From Mycobacterium sp. 4858 (GTDB lineage Bacteria; Actinomycetota; Actinomycetes; Mycobacteriales; Mycobacteriaceae), in NCBI RefSeq assembly GCF_900240975.1, contig NZ_LT968776.1, positions 1,917,482 through 1,981,481 on the forward strand: 64,000 bases of DNA, written 5' to 3'. A model generated the notes under the pieces. It had not been told where the DNA came from, made no database searches, and saw only the letters and a program-made list of their open reading frames with translations. Below, piece by piece: positions 17,814 through 26,999 of this stretch. The position numbers and the translations under genes are program-made. The first letter of the stretch is position 1. The number at the start of each line of letters is the position of its first letter.

Positions 17814-18104
17814 TCAGGAACGGACCAGCCGCGCGATGGCGGCGGAGGCCTCGGCGAGCTTCTCATCGGCGTCGTCCCCGCCCTCGGCCACGGCCCGGGT
17901 GACGCAGTGGTTCAGGTGCTCGTCCAGCAAATTCAACGCGACCGACCGCAGCGCGCTGTTGACGGCGCTGATCTGGGTGAGGACGTCGATGCAGTACTTG
18001 TCTTCCTCGATCATCCGCGCGATGCCGCGCACCTGTCCCTCGATGCGCCGCAGCCGCTTGGCGTAGTTGTCCTTCTGCTGCGAATATCCGTGCGCGTTCG
18101 TCAT
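17814..18104 (-). CDS. ricR: RicR, CsoR-family copper-sensing repressor
   Basis: A 96-aa all-helical DUF156 repressor that leaves DNA when it binds Cu(I). The Cu ligand triad is present: C38 (EDKYCID), H63 and C67 (DEHLNHC), with the conserved RLRRIEGQVRGI helix at 17-28. In M. tuberculosis RicR controls itself, mymT, mmcO, lpqS and others. Its own promoter here carries an ATACCC-N5-GGGTAT operator (18173-18189), identical in form to that before mymT, so autoregulation and mymT control are both visible in the window. Confidence 0.93.
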   Translation of the reverse strand: MTNAHGYSQQKDNYAKRLRRIEGQVRGIARMIEEDKYCIDVLTQISAVNSALRSVALNLLDEHLNHCVTRAVAEGGDDADEKLAEASAAIARLVRS

Positions 18105-18172
18105 CCGTCCTTCACCTCTGCCCCTATGCGCGCCCGCCGCGCGTGCCGGGCCGGCGTCACCCCAACCACTTT

Positions 18173-18189
18173 ATACCCCGCCCGGGTAT
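18173..18189. promoter_or_regulatory. RicR operator overlapping the ricR -10 box
   Basis: Perfect inverted repeat ATACCC-CGCCC-GGGTAT. Read on the minus strand, the right half-site runs into GGGTATAAAGTGG, so the operator overlaps a -10 box TATAAA for ricR, about 65 nt before its ATG. The mymT site at 22289-22305 has exactly the same layout. The divergent ilvD start is 45 nt to the right, so it might also sense this operator. Confidence 0.9.
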
Positions 18190-18233
18190 GACCCGCGCAT
18201 TTGCCGTCGGGCCAGGTCACGCATACTTACACG

Positions 18234-19949
18234 ATGGCCACAGCACGCGATACGAGCGCAGTCACCGACATCAAACCCCGCAGTCGTGACGTCACCGACG
18301 GCCTGGAGAAGGCCGCCGCCCGCGGCATGTTGCGGGCGGTAGGCATGGGTGACGAGGACTTCGCCAAGCCGCAGATCGGGGTGGCGTCGTCGTGGAACGA
18401 GATCACGCCGTGCAACCTCTCGCTGGACCGGCTCGCCAAGGCGGTCAAGGAGGGGGTCTTCGCGGCCGGCGGCTTCCCGCTGGAGTTCGGCACCATCTCG
18501 GTGTCCGACGGGATCTCGATGGGCCATGAGGGCATGCACTTCTCGCTGGTGTCGCGCGAGGTGATCGCGGACAGCGTCGAGACCGTGATGCAGGCCGAGC
18601 GCCTCGACGGCTCGGTGCTGCTGGCCGGCTGCGACAAGTCCCTGCCCGGCATGCTGATGGCCGCCGCGCGCCTGGACCTGGCGGCAGTCTTCCTGTACGC
18701 AGGTTCCATCCTGCCGGGGCGGGCCAAGTTGTCCGACGGGACCGAGCGCGAGGTCACCATCATCGACGCGTTCGAGGCCGTGGGCGCGTGCGCCCGCGGC
18801 TTGATGCCCCGCGAGGACGTCGACGCCATCGAGCGCGCGATCTGCCCCAGTGAGGGTGCCTGCGGCGGCATGTACACCGCCAACACGATGGCCAGCGCCG
18901 CGGAGGCCCTCGGCATGTCGTTGCCCGGCAGCGCGGCGCCCCCGGCCACCGACTACCGCCGCGACGGGTTCGCCCGGCGCAGCGGCCAGGCTGTCGTGGA
19001 GCTGCTGCGGCGCGGCATCACCGCCCGCGACATCCTGACCAAGGAGGCGTTCGAAAACGCCATCGCGGTGGTGATGGCGTTCGGCGGCTCGACCAACGCC
19101 GTGTTGCACCTGCTGGCGATCGCGCACGAGGCCGACGTCGAGCTGACGCTCGACGACTTCAGCCGGATCGGGTCGAAGGTTCCGCACCTGGCCGACGTCA
19201 AACCGTTCGGCCGCCACGTCATGTCGCATGTCGACCAGATCGGCGGTGTGCCGGTGGCGATGAAGGCGCTGCTGGACGCGGGCCTGCTGCACGGGGACTG
19301 CCTGACGGTGACTGGCCAGACCGTGGCCGAGAACCTGGCCGCGATCGACCCACCCGACCCCGACGGCAAGGTGCTGCGGGCGCTGGACAATCCCATCCAC
19401 CCGACCGGCGGCATCACGATCCTGCGCGGGTCGCTGGCACCCGAGGGCGCGGTGGTCAAGTCCGCCGGCTTCGACTCTGACGTGTTCGAGGGCACGGCAA
19501 GGGTTTTCGACGGCGAGCGGGCCGCGCTGGACGCCCTCGAGGACGGGACGATCACCAAGGGCGACGCCGTGGTGATCCGCTACGAGGGCCCCAAGGGCGG
19601 GCCCGGCATGCGCGAAATGCTCGCCATCACCGGCGCGATCAAGGGCGCCGGACTGGGCAAGGACGTGCTGCTGCTGACCGACGGCCGCTTCTCCGGCGGA
19701 ACGACCGGCCTGTGCGTGGGGCACATCGCGCCCGAGGCGGTCGACGCCGGGCCGATCGCATTCCTGCGCGACGGCGACCCGATCCGCCTGGACGTCGCGA
19801 ACCGGGTGCTCGACGTGCTGGTCGATCCGGACGAATTCGATTCCCGCCGAGCGGGTTTCACCCCTCCACCGGCGCGCTACAAGACGGGCGTACTGGCCAA
19901 GTACGTCAAGCTGGTGAGCTCGGCGGCGATCGGCGCGGTCTGCGGATAG
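18234..19949 (+). CDS. ilvD: Dihydroxy-acid dehydratase IlvD
   Basis: Fe-S enzyme of branched-chain amino-acid synthesis that converts 2,3-dihydroxy-3-methylbutanoate or -pentanoate to the 2-keto acid. The IlvD/Edd signatures [12 protein letters not shown] and [25 protein letters not shown] are present, supplying the cluster cysteines, as is [16 protein letters not shown] near the C-terminus. The length is 571 aa (575 in M. tuberculosis). The ATG at 18234 gives [31 protein letters not shown]. An in-frame earlier start at 18201 is less likely. It is divergent from ricR, as in M. tuberculosis. Confidence 0.95.
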   Translation: MATARDTSAVTDIKPRSRDVTDGLEKAAARGMLRAVGMGDEDFAKPQIGVASSWNEITPCNLSLDRLAKAVKEGVFAAGGFPLEFGTISVSDGISMGHEGMHFSLVSREVIADSVETVMQAERLDGSVLLAGCDKSLPGMLMAAARLDLAAVFLYAGSILPGRAKLSDGTEREVTIIDAFEAVGACARGLMPREDVDAIERAICPSEGACGGMYTANTMASAAEALGMSLPGSAAPPATDYRRDGFARRSGQAVVELLRRGITARDILTKEAFENAIAVVMAFGGSTNAVLHLLAIAHEADVELTLDDFSRIGSKVPHLADVKPFGRHVMSHVDQIGGVPVAMKALLDAGLLHGDCLTVTGQTVAENLAAIDPPDPDGKVLRALDNPIHPTGGITILRGSLAPEGAVVKSAGFDSDVFEGTARVFDGERAALDALEDGTITKGDAVVIRYEGPKGGPGMREMLAITGAIKGAGLGKDVLLLTDGRFSGGTTGLCVGHIAPEAVDAGPIAFLRDGDPIRLDVANRVLDVLVDPDEFDSRRAGFTPPPARYKTGVLAKYVKLVSSAAIGAVCG

Positions 19950-19983
19950 TCCCGATCGCCGCCTGGCTCAACGGGTTTGGCGA

Positions 19984-20424
19984 TTATGCGTGGGCGGCCG
20001 CCGCGCGCGTGCGCCTACCGAAGTAGGTGGCGTTGAGGCCCAGCACCGTCAGCAACGCACCTGCGACGACGTTCGACCACAACGTGCCGGCGGTCAGCGC
20101 GACGTCCCGCAGGATCCACGGCGAGACGATGGCCCACACGCCGAGCGCCGGCATCGTCCAGGTCAGGCCGTGTGCGCGGTCTAGCGCCGTTGCGAACCCG
20201 TACGCCAGGAACGCCGCCGCGATCCCGACGATCAGGTCGGACGTGGCAAGCGATGCCGTCGCGCCGAAGCCCACCATCCACGGTGACGCGGCCACGTACA
20301 GGCCCGTCAGCAGCGCCAGCCCGAAGGTGACGTGCGCACTCATCGACTCGGCGGCGCGGTCGTAGCCCGCCCGCAGAGCCAACAAATCCGGGTGGTGATC
20401 GATTGATGAATGGACTGTACTCAT
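19984..20424 (-). CDS. SPW-repeat small membrane protein (Rv0188-type)
   Basis: A 146-aa protein with four hydrophobic helices arranged as two copies of the SPW repeat: LYVAASPWMVGF at about 43-54 and WAIVSPWILRD at about 98-108. It starts at ATG 20424, preceded by AGAAAGGTCACAAA. It converges on ilvD with a 34-nt gap. SPW proteins are common in actinobacteria and their function is unknown. Confidence 0.85.
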   Translation of the reverse strand: MSTVHSSIDHHPDLLALRAGYDRAAESMSAHVTFGLALLTGLYVAASPWMVGFGATASLATSDLIVGIAAAFLAYGFATALDRAHGLTWTMPALGVWAIVSPWILRDVALTAGTLWSNVVAGALLTVLGLNATYFGRRTRAAAAHA

Positions 20425-20583
20425 TTTGTGACCTTTCTGTTATGCAGCAAGCCTTTTGAGCCGGCTGCACCCATCCATCTGCGATCAAGATTACGCCCGG
20501 CCGGTGCGCGCCAGCAATGACATCCGCGCCGTCCGGAGCCGGCCGCCGAGGGGAAATTGACCGGCCGCGTAGCGTCGTAAGAC

Positions 20584-21567
20584 ATGGACATCGCCGACCG
20601 CCTGCGCCTTGACGTTCCGGTGGCGCAGGCCGGCATGGGCGGTGGGCTGGCGGGTGCGGCGCTGGCGGCCGCGGTCGCCGAAGCGGGCGGCCTGGGCACC
20701 CTGGGCCTGGCCACGCCCCGCCAGCTGCGCGCGGCCATCGACGAGGTCCGCGAGCGGGCCCGGGGCCGCGCGGTCGCGGTGAACCTGTTGATGCCCTTCG
20801 TTCACCGCGCGCACGTTGCGGTCTGTGTCGAGACCGGCGTCGACGTGGTCGTGCTGGCGTTCGGCGAAAAGCGGGGGCTCGTCGCGCACCTTCGCGACGC
20901 CGGCATCTTCGTGTTCGTGATGGTCGGCACCGCGGCGCAGGCGGGCGCCGCGATCGGTTGGGGCGCTGACGGTTTGATCGCTCAGGGCCGCGAGGCCGGC
21001 GGCCACCTCGTCGGGACCATGCCGGCGCTGCAGTTCCTGCCGCGGGCGCTCGCGGCGGCCGGCCGCCGCCCCGTCTTTCTCGCCGGCGGCATCGCCACCG
21101 GCGCCGACACCGCGGCCGCCCTGGCCGCGGGCGCGGGTGGGGTCGTCGCGGGTACGCGGTTCCTCATGACGCACGAGGCCAACGCCAACCGGGAATACCA
21201 GCGGCGAGTGGCCAACGCGGACAAGACGATCGAGACCAACCTGTTCGGCCTGAGCTGGCCGCTGCGTCATCGCGTCGTGCCCAACGCCGCAACGCTGCGC
21301 TGGTGCCGCGACGACGGCTGGGCGAAGGCCTTACCGGCGGCCATCAACTCGGCCAGCCGCCCCCTGACCGCGCTGGGCTACTTCGACGCCGGCGCCTTGA
21401 TGCGTCTGCAGTCGCCGACCCGGCCGTTGCTCACGCCGCTCGCGCCGCTCGCCACCATGCCCGATGCATGGGTGGACCGTTCGGCGCTGTACGCCGGTGA
21501 AACCGCGCTTCGCATCCGCGAACTCACCTCCGCCGCACAGGCGGTCGCCGAGCTCAGCCCGCGTTAG
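20584..21567 (+). CDS. Nitronate monooxygenase/2-nitropropane dioxygenase-family flavoprotein
   Basis: A 327-aa TIM-barrel FMN enzyme. It has the N-terminal PVAQAGMGGGLAGAALAAAVAEAGGLGTLG, the QGREAGGHLVGTMPALQFLP phosphate/active-site segment (about 138-157) and PVFLAGGIATGADTAAALAAGAGGVVAGTRFL (about 165-196), which binds the FMN phosphate. The family oxidises alkyl nitronates and related compounds and includes FabK-like reductases, so the substrate cannot be fixed. It has no counterpart at this position in M. tuberculosis and looks like an insertion. Its stop overlaps the convergent methyltransferase by 4 nt. Confidence 0.85.
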   Translation: MDIADRLRLDVPVAQAGMGGGLAGAALAAAVAEAGGLGTLGLATPRQLRAAIDEVRERARGRAVAVNLLMPFVHRAHVAVCVETGVDVVVLAFGEKRGLVAHLRDAGIFVFVMVGTAAQAGAAIGWGADGLIAQGREAGGHLVGTMPALQFLPRALAAAGRRPVFLAGGIATGADTAAALAAGAGGVVAGTRFLMTHEANANREYQRRVANADKTIETNLFGLSWPLRHRVVPNAATLRWCRDDGWAKALPAAINSASRPLTALGYFDAGALMRLQSPTRPLLTPLAPLATMPDAWVDRSALYAGETALRIRELTSAAQAVAELSPR

Positions 21568-22220
21568 CGCACCAGCGCGAGCGCGAAACCGTCCCAGCGC
21601 TTGGCGCCGACCGTCTGGATCACCGCCGTGTCCAGCCGTGGGTGCTCACCCATCAGCTGCAACGTCTGGCGCACCGCGTCCGCCTGGGCGTTGCCTTGCG
21701 GCTCGAGGATCTGGCCCTCTCGAATTACGTTGTCCACCACGATGAGTGCGCCGGGACGGGCCAGCCGGACCGCCCAGTCCAGGTACGCGACGTAGTTCTC
21801 CTTGTCGGCGTCGATGAACACCAGGTCGAAGGGACCGCCGTCCACCGTCGGCAACGTGTCCAGTGCGGCGCCGACGATCACGTCCACCCGGTCGGCGAGG
21901 CCCGCCCGCTCCAAGTTGGCCCGGGCCACCTCGGCGTGCCTGGGCTCGTATTCCAGGGTCACCACCCGGCCCTGCGGGCCGGCGCCGCGCGCCAGCCAGA
22001 TGGTGCTGTAGCCGCCCAGCGTGCCGATCTCAAGGATGCGCTGCGCCTGGATGGCACCGGCCAGCAGGCTCAGAAACTTGCCCTGCTGGGCCGACACGGC
22101 GATCTGCGGCAGGCCGGCCGCGTCGCTGGCCTGTACCGCCGCGCTCAGGGCCGGGTCGTCGCCGACCACGGTGTCGTTGAGGAAGTCGTCGACGTCTTGG
22201 GGGGTTGGTTTCTGGGTCAT
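21564..22220 (-). CDS. Class I SAM-dependent O-methyltransferase (OMT3 family, Rv0187-type)
   Basis: A 218-aa catechol-type O-methyltransferase. SAM motif [16 protein letters not shown] is at about residues 62-77. Metal and substrate motifs are FIDADKENY (about 136-144) and VVDNVIREG (about 162-170), as in divalent-cation-dependent OMTs. The start at ATG 22220 is divergent from mymT across the copper-regulated promoter region, the same order as Rv0187/Rv0186A. The physiological substrate is unknown. Confidence 0.88.
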   Translation of the reverse strand: MTQKPTPQDVDDFLNDTVVGDDPALSAAVQASDAAGLPQIAVSAQQGKFLSLLAGAIQAQRILEIGTLGGYSTIWLARGAGPQGRVVTLEYEPRHAEVARANLERAGLADRVDVIVGAALDTLPTVDGGPFDLVFIDADKENYVAYLDWAVRLARPGALIVVDNVIREGQILEPQGNAQADAVRQTLQLMGEHPRLDTAVIQTVGAKRWDGFALALVR

Positions 22221-22288
22221 GCCACAACGCTAGCCGCGCGGGAGCCGACGGCGCGATCGGTATCGGAGCGGTCACGGCCATTTACCAG

Positions 22289-22310
22289 ATACCCATGGGG
22301 GGTATAAAGT
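22289..22310 (+). promoter_or_regulatory. RicR operator and -10 box of mymT
   Basis: Perfect inverted repeat ATACCC-ATGGG-GGGTAT (22289-22305). Its right half continues as GGGTATAAAGT, giving -10 TATAAA at 22303-22308. TTTACC at 22281-22286 lies 16 nt upstream as a possible -35. A bound RicR would cover the -10, explaining copper-induced derepression. The ricR promoter has the same GGGTATAAAGTGG core. Confidence 0.9.
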
Positions 22311-22357
22311 GGGCGGCGTGGCCGATCACAGCCGCAGAAGTCCACGACAAGGAAAAG

Positions 22358-22513
22358 GTGAGCGAAATGGCAAATTACGAAGCAGGCACGGAGCTGACCT
22401 GTGGCCACGAGGGCTGCGGGTGTCGCGTTCGTATCGAGGTGCCCTGCCACTGCTCCGGTTCGGGTGAGCCGTACCGCTGCACCTGCGGCGACGAGCTGAC
22501 GCCGGTCAAGTAG
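22358..22513 (+). CDS. mymT: MymT, mycobacterial copper metallothionein
   Basis: A small Cys-rich cytosolic protein that binds several Cu(I) ions and protects from copper toxicity. Its 48-51 residues include seven cysteines in the mymT pattern TCGHEGCGC ... PCHC ... RCTC, ending GDELTPVK. The start is either GTG 22358 (AAGGA 4 nt upstream) or ATG 22367 ([12 protein letters not shown], which aligns with MTNYEAGTLLTC in M. tuberculosis). The GTG is chosen for its ribosome-binding-site spacing. It sits directly behind a RicR operator. Confidence 0.92.
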   Translation: MSEMANYEAGTELTCGHEGCGCRVRIEVPCHCSGSGEPYRCTCGDELTPVK

Positions 22514-22558
22514 TCCGCGCGCCGGTCGTCCGTTCGGGCCGGATCCTTCGCGCTTCAG

Positions 22559-22641
22559 CGTCGAGTGTGCGTCCAGGGCGGCGACACGCCGGGGAACCCC
22601 ACCCTGAGCGCACAGCCAAAGCCCTGCACGCACACTCGACG
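22559..22641. repeat. Long inverted repeat between convergent mymT and bglS
   Basis: The left arm CGTCGAGTGTGCGTCCAGGGC (22559-22579) and the right arm, its reverse complement with one mismatch (22621-22641), enclose a 41-nt loop. The element occupies the gap between two convergent genes, so a hairpin could act as a terminator or mRNA 3' boundary for both. There is no T-tract, so classic intrinsic termination is not shown. It also resembles dispersed intergenic palindromes of mycobacteria. Confidence 0.8.
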
Positions 22642-22652
22642 GCGGTCGCCGA

Positions 22653-24791
22653 TCAGCGTCCGAACGTACGGCCGGCGAGCTCGGCCGTCGCCTCCAGCCG
22701 CGGGGTGACCGCCGAGGCGCTCACCGCCACCCGGTGATCGCCCGCGGTGATACGCCAGCCACCCACGCCGCGGTCGTAGCGCGCGAGCAGGCGCGGGTCC
22801 GCCTCGATGGTGACCCGGCGGGCGGCGCCCGGCTCGAGCTCGACCCGCTCGAACCCCAGCAACCGCAGGCATCGCCCGCCCGGGGCCGCGGTCAGGTACA
22901 GCTGCGGGACGTCGGCGCCCGCGCGGTCACCGACGTTGACGACGGTGAAACTCGCGGTGACCGTGTTCCCGCCGCCCACCACCAGATCGCGGTAGTCGAA
23001 GTCGGTGTAGGACAGCCCGTGACCGAAGGCGAACATCGGGGCCTCGCCGGTGGCGGCGAACCAGCGGTAGCCGACATCCGATCCCTCGGTGTAGTCGATC
23101 GTGGTCGGCTCGCCCCACTCGGCGCCCAGGCCCGGCAGCTCCGGGCGGGGCGTCTGTCCCAGGTCGACCGGAAACGTGATCGGTAACCGGCCCGACGGGT
23201 TGGCCTGGCCGGCAAGGATTTCCGTGATCGCCCGGCCGCCGGCCTGCCCCGGATACCAGGCCTGCACAATCGCCTGCACCGAGTCCCGCCAGGGCATGGT
23301 CACCGGATTGCCGGTCTCGAGCACCACCACGGTGTTGGGATTGGCGGTGGCCACGGCGGTGATCACCTCGTCCTGCCCCCACGGCAGCGTCAGGTCGGGA
23401 ATGTCGAACCCCTCCCCTTCGGCGCGGACGGCGAACACCAGCGCGATGTCGGCGTTGCGCGCCGCCAGCGCCGCCTCCGCGGGGTTGATGCCGGGATCGA
23501 AATCGATTCGGGCATGCGGGAATTGCTTGCGCAGCTCGTCCAGCGGGCTCGACGGCAACAGCTGCAGCTTGCGCAGGCCGGCCTCCAGTCCCGCGCCGCC
23601 GATCGGTATCACGGCCGCGTAGCCGCCCGGCGGGACGACGGCACTCGACCCGTAGCCGGCCGGCACCCCGACGTGTGCATATCCGCCGATGACGGCGATC
23701 CGGGCGGACGCCTCCGGCGCCAGCGGCAGCAGCCCGCGGTTGGTCAACAGCACGATCCCCTGCCGGGCGATCCGCAACGCGATCTCGTTGTGGGCGGCCA
23801 TGTCCGGTACGGGCGCGACTTCGGCCCGGTCTTCGGCCCGGTCGATGCCGACCGCGAACATCGATCGCAGAATCCGCCGGACCATGTCCGAGAGCCGTTC
23901 GCCGGTCAGCCTGCCGTCGGCATGGGCGGCACGCAGGGGCGCCCCGAACGCCTCCGCCTGCCACAGCAGCGCGTCGAGTTGGGCCCCGCATTCTTGGTCG
24001 AGCCCGCCCAGCGCGCACTCCCAGGACGGGGTGGCCCCCCAGTCGGACATCACCCAGCCGCGGTACCCCCAGGCGCCCTTGAGCACCTGGTTGACCAGGA
24101 CGTCGTTGGCGGCGGCATACGTGCCGTTGACCTTGTTGTAGGCGGTCATCACGGCGCCCGGCTGCGAACGCTCGATGGCCAGCTCGAAGGCCAGCAGGTC
24201 GGATTCGCGATGCGCACCGGGATCGATGACCGCGTCCAGGAAGTGCCGGTTGGTCTCGTTGCAGTTCAGGGAGTAGTGCTTGACCGTCGAGATGACCTGC
24301 TGTTGCTGGATCCCGTGGACCGATTCCGCGGCCATCGTCGCGGTCAAAAGCGGGTCCTCGGACAGGTATTCGAAGTTGCGGCCGTTGCGCGGGTCGCGCA
24401 CGAGGTTCATGGCTCCGGCGAGCTGCACGTTGAACCCGCGGCTGCGGGCCTCCCGGCCGATCACCTCGCCCGCGGCGCGCGCGAGGGGCGGGTCGAAACT
24501 GGCGGCCAGCGCCAGACCGGCGGGCAGCGCGGTCGCGGTGTCGCCCGGCCGGTAGCCCGGGTTGGTCACCCCGAGGCCGGCGTCGCTCATCAGCAACGCC
24601 GGGACGGCCAGGCGGGGCACGCCGGGGACGTAACCCGCGCTCATCGGGACGTCCGGCGGGATGCGCCCGTCGCGCAGCGGCCACATCTCCCCCGCGCCCA
24701 TCACGCCGACCAGCAGCGCGAATCGCTCGTCATCGGTCAGCCGGGCTTCGACCTCGCGCGCCCGGGCGTCGGCGTCGCCGGACGAGCTCAC
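22653..24791 (-). CDS. bglS: Beta-glucosidase-type glycoside hydrolase family 3 (BglS)
   Basis: A 712-aa GH3 enzyme (691 in M. tuberculosis). The (beta/alpha)8 domain contains KHYSLN near residue 180 and the nucleophile motif GWVMSDWG with D250. The alpha/beta sandwich domain follows (about 330-520) and then a C-terminal fibronectin III-like domain (about 590-700, SYTDFDYRDLVV...VNVGDRAGADVPQLYL). No signal peptide is seen, implying cytosolic hydrolysis of beta-glucosides or related glycans. The GTG at 24791 overlaps the stop of the upstream metallopeptidase gene (GTGA). A longer open frame upstream is not used. Confidence 0.9.
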   Translation of the reverse strand: MSSSGDADARAREVEARLTDDERFALLVGVMGAGEMWPLRDGRIPPDVPMSAGYVPGVPRLAVPALLMSDAGLGVTNPGYRPGDTATALPAGLALAASFDPPLARAAGEVIGREARSRGFNVQLAGAMNLVRDPRNGRNFEYLSEDPLLTATMAAESVHGIQQQQVISTVKHYSLNCNETNRHFLDAVIDPGAHRESDLLAFELAIERSQPGAVMTAYNKVNGTYAAANDVLVNQVLKGAWGYRGWVMSDWGATPSWECALGGLDQECGAQLDALLWQAEAFGAPLRAAHADGRLTGERLSDMVRRILRSMFAVGIDRAEDRAEVAPVPDMAAHNEIALRIARQGIVLLTNRGLLPLAPEASARIAVIGGYAHVGVPAGYGSSAVVPPGGYAAVIPIGGAGLEAGLRKLQLLPSSPLDELRKQFPHARIDFDPGINPAEAALAARNADIALVFAVRAEGEGFDIPDLTLPWGQDEVITAVATANPNTVVVLETGNPVTMPWRDSVQAIVQAWYPGQAGGRAITEILAGQANPSGRLPITFPVDLGQTPRPELPGLGAEWGEPTTIDYTEGSDVGYRWFAATGEAPMFAFGHGLSYTDFDYRDLVVGGGNTVTASFTVVNVGDRAGADVPQLYLTAAPGGRCLRLLGFERVELEPGAARRVTIEADPRLLARYDRGVGGWRITAGDHRVAVSASAVTPRLEATAELAGRTFGR

Positions 24792-25300
24792 CGCACACCC
24801 TCTTTGGCGTAGACGACGCGCAGCACGTGCCCGAGCTCGGGGCCCATCACCAGCTCCGCCAGTTCGCCGAAGGTCGCGACGAACTCCGGCCCGTGCGGCG
24901 GCTCGACCTGGCACAGGTGGTGCGCGACTTCGTGGAGCACCACCAGCTCGCGCAGCGCCCAGTCGGCGGTGTCGCGGTCGGGCACCGCGATAACCCCTGC
25001 GCCGTCGCGGTATTCGTAATGGGCCGCCGTCGCGGCCCGCCGCGGCCGCACGCGCAACGGCGGGACGGAGGGCCAACGCCGGCGCACCGACGGCAACGCG
25101 AGCACGTCGTCAACATAGCGCTGCACGGCCGAAACGGAGCCGAATCGCGCCTCAGGCGGCAGGGTGAGCTGCGCACCGAAGAAGTCCACGGCGCGCGACC
25201 CGTGCTCGGCGGCGCGGTCGAACAGCGTCCGGACGAACTCCTCGGCCGCGTACACCTTCGCTCGCTGGGAGTCCCGCGTAGCCGACGGCCCGGGGCTCAC
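24788..25300 (-). CDS. Putative zinc metallopeptidase, HExxH type (Rv0185-type)
   Basis: A 170-aa protein with the zinc motif HEVAHH (VVLHEVAHHLCQ, about residues 122-133) followed by PPHGPEF, where the His about 14 residues on is a likely third ligand. It resembles the mycobacterial conserved family of putative metallohydrolases. It belongs to a tight leftward operon: it overlaps the DUF2786 gene by 4 nt upstream and bglS by 4 nt downstream. DUF2786 and HExxH proteins are often adjacent, suggesting a shared though unknown role. Confidence 0.82.
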   Translation of the reverse strand: MSPGPSATRDSQRAKVYAAEEFVRTLFDRAAEHGSRAVDFFGAQLTLPPEARFGSVSAVQRYVDDVLALPSVRRRWPSVPPLRVRPRRAATAAHYEYRDGAGVIAVPDRDTADWALRELVVLHEVAHHLCQVEPPHGPEFVATFGELAELVMGPELGHVLRVVYAKEGVR

Positions 25301-26046
25301 CGGCCCAGCGGGGTGCGCGCGCCGGGCAGTTCCGGACTGTTGCCCAGCCGCGCCCGCCGGCCCGCCCGGTCACCCGCGCGCCGCGCCGCCGAGGAGTAGC
25401 CGGCCGTCGCCCGACTGACCTGGTAGGTGCCGCGCGCCTTCGAAGCGCCCCGGTAGTAGTCGTGCAGCTCGACATCCTTGTCCCGCAGCGCAATAGCGGT
25501 GCCCGGTAGGCGCCGACGATCCTTGGTGGCCTCGCGCCGGGCCTCGTCGCGCGCCTCCGCCAGCCGCTGGCCCACCCGCGCCCCGAAGGCCAGCTGAAAG
25601 TTCAGCCGCGCGGTGATGGTCGGTGTGGGCCGGTGCGCGCCCGACGCGAGGTAGGCGTCCGACGCCCGCACCATCTGGACCACCAGGCTGGCGTAGAGCG
25701 CGTGGGTGGCGTCGATGTCCTCGGCGAACCCATAGGCGTACACGAACGTCGAGTTGGACGCCACGTCGCAGCGCACGTCGTTCGCACGAGCGATCAGCAC
25801 GAACAGCTGCACATACGTGCGCAGACCCTTGGTGCCCGCGTTTCCGATCGTGATGGTGCGCTGCGTCGGGGCCTGGGCCGGCGAGCGGGTGGCCGCATGG
25901 GACCGCGCCACCGCCAGGTCGATGGAGGACGCCGTCGCCAGCCGCTGGGCGGCGCTCATGAAAGCGTCCGCCTCGTGCGGGTTGTCCGTGCCCTCGGCCT
26001 GACGCAACAGTGCGGCGATGCGGGCCAGCATTTTGTCGTCGGTCAT
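25297..26046 (-). CDS. DUF2786 domain protein (Rv0184-type)
   Basis: A 249-aa protein, the same length as Rv0184. The N-terminus MTDDKMLARIAALLRQAEGTDNPHEADAFMSAAQRLAT is the DUF2786 helical domain (KI..LL..AE.T...HEAE.A...A..L). The C-terminal half is Arg-rich, with R/K repeats. The ATG at 26046 is chosen over a TTG at 26064. The function is unknown. DUF2786 proteins are found in actinobacteria and phages. Confidence 0.82.
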   Translation of the reverse strand: MTDDKMLARIAALLRQAEGTDNPHEADAFMSAAQRLATASSIDLAVARSHAATRSPAQAPTQRTITIGNAGTKGLRTYVQLFVLIARANDVRCDVASNSTFVYAYGFAEDIDATHALYASLVVQMVRASDAYLASGAHRPTPTITARLNFQLAFGARVGQRLAEARDEARREATKDRRRLPGTAIALRDKDVELHDYYRGASKARGTYQVSRATAGYSSAARRAGDRAGRRARLGNSPELPGARTPLGR

Positions 26047-26083
26047 GTGCGCCAAACTACTCAAGCGATACGACAGCTTCGCC

Positions 26084-26926
<843 letters not shown>

Positions 26927-26999
26927 CTAGTCATTAGGGGCAGCGTAATGGCTCTCGGCGCAGGTCGCCCCGCCAGACACTGTCGTAGGCTCTCCCATT

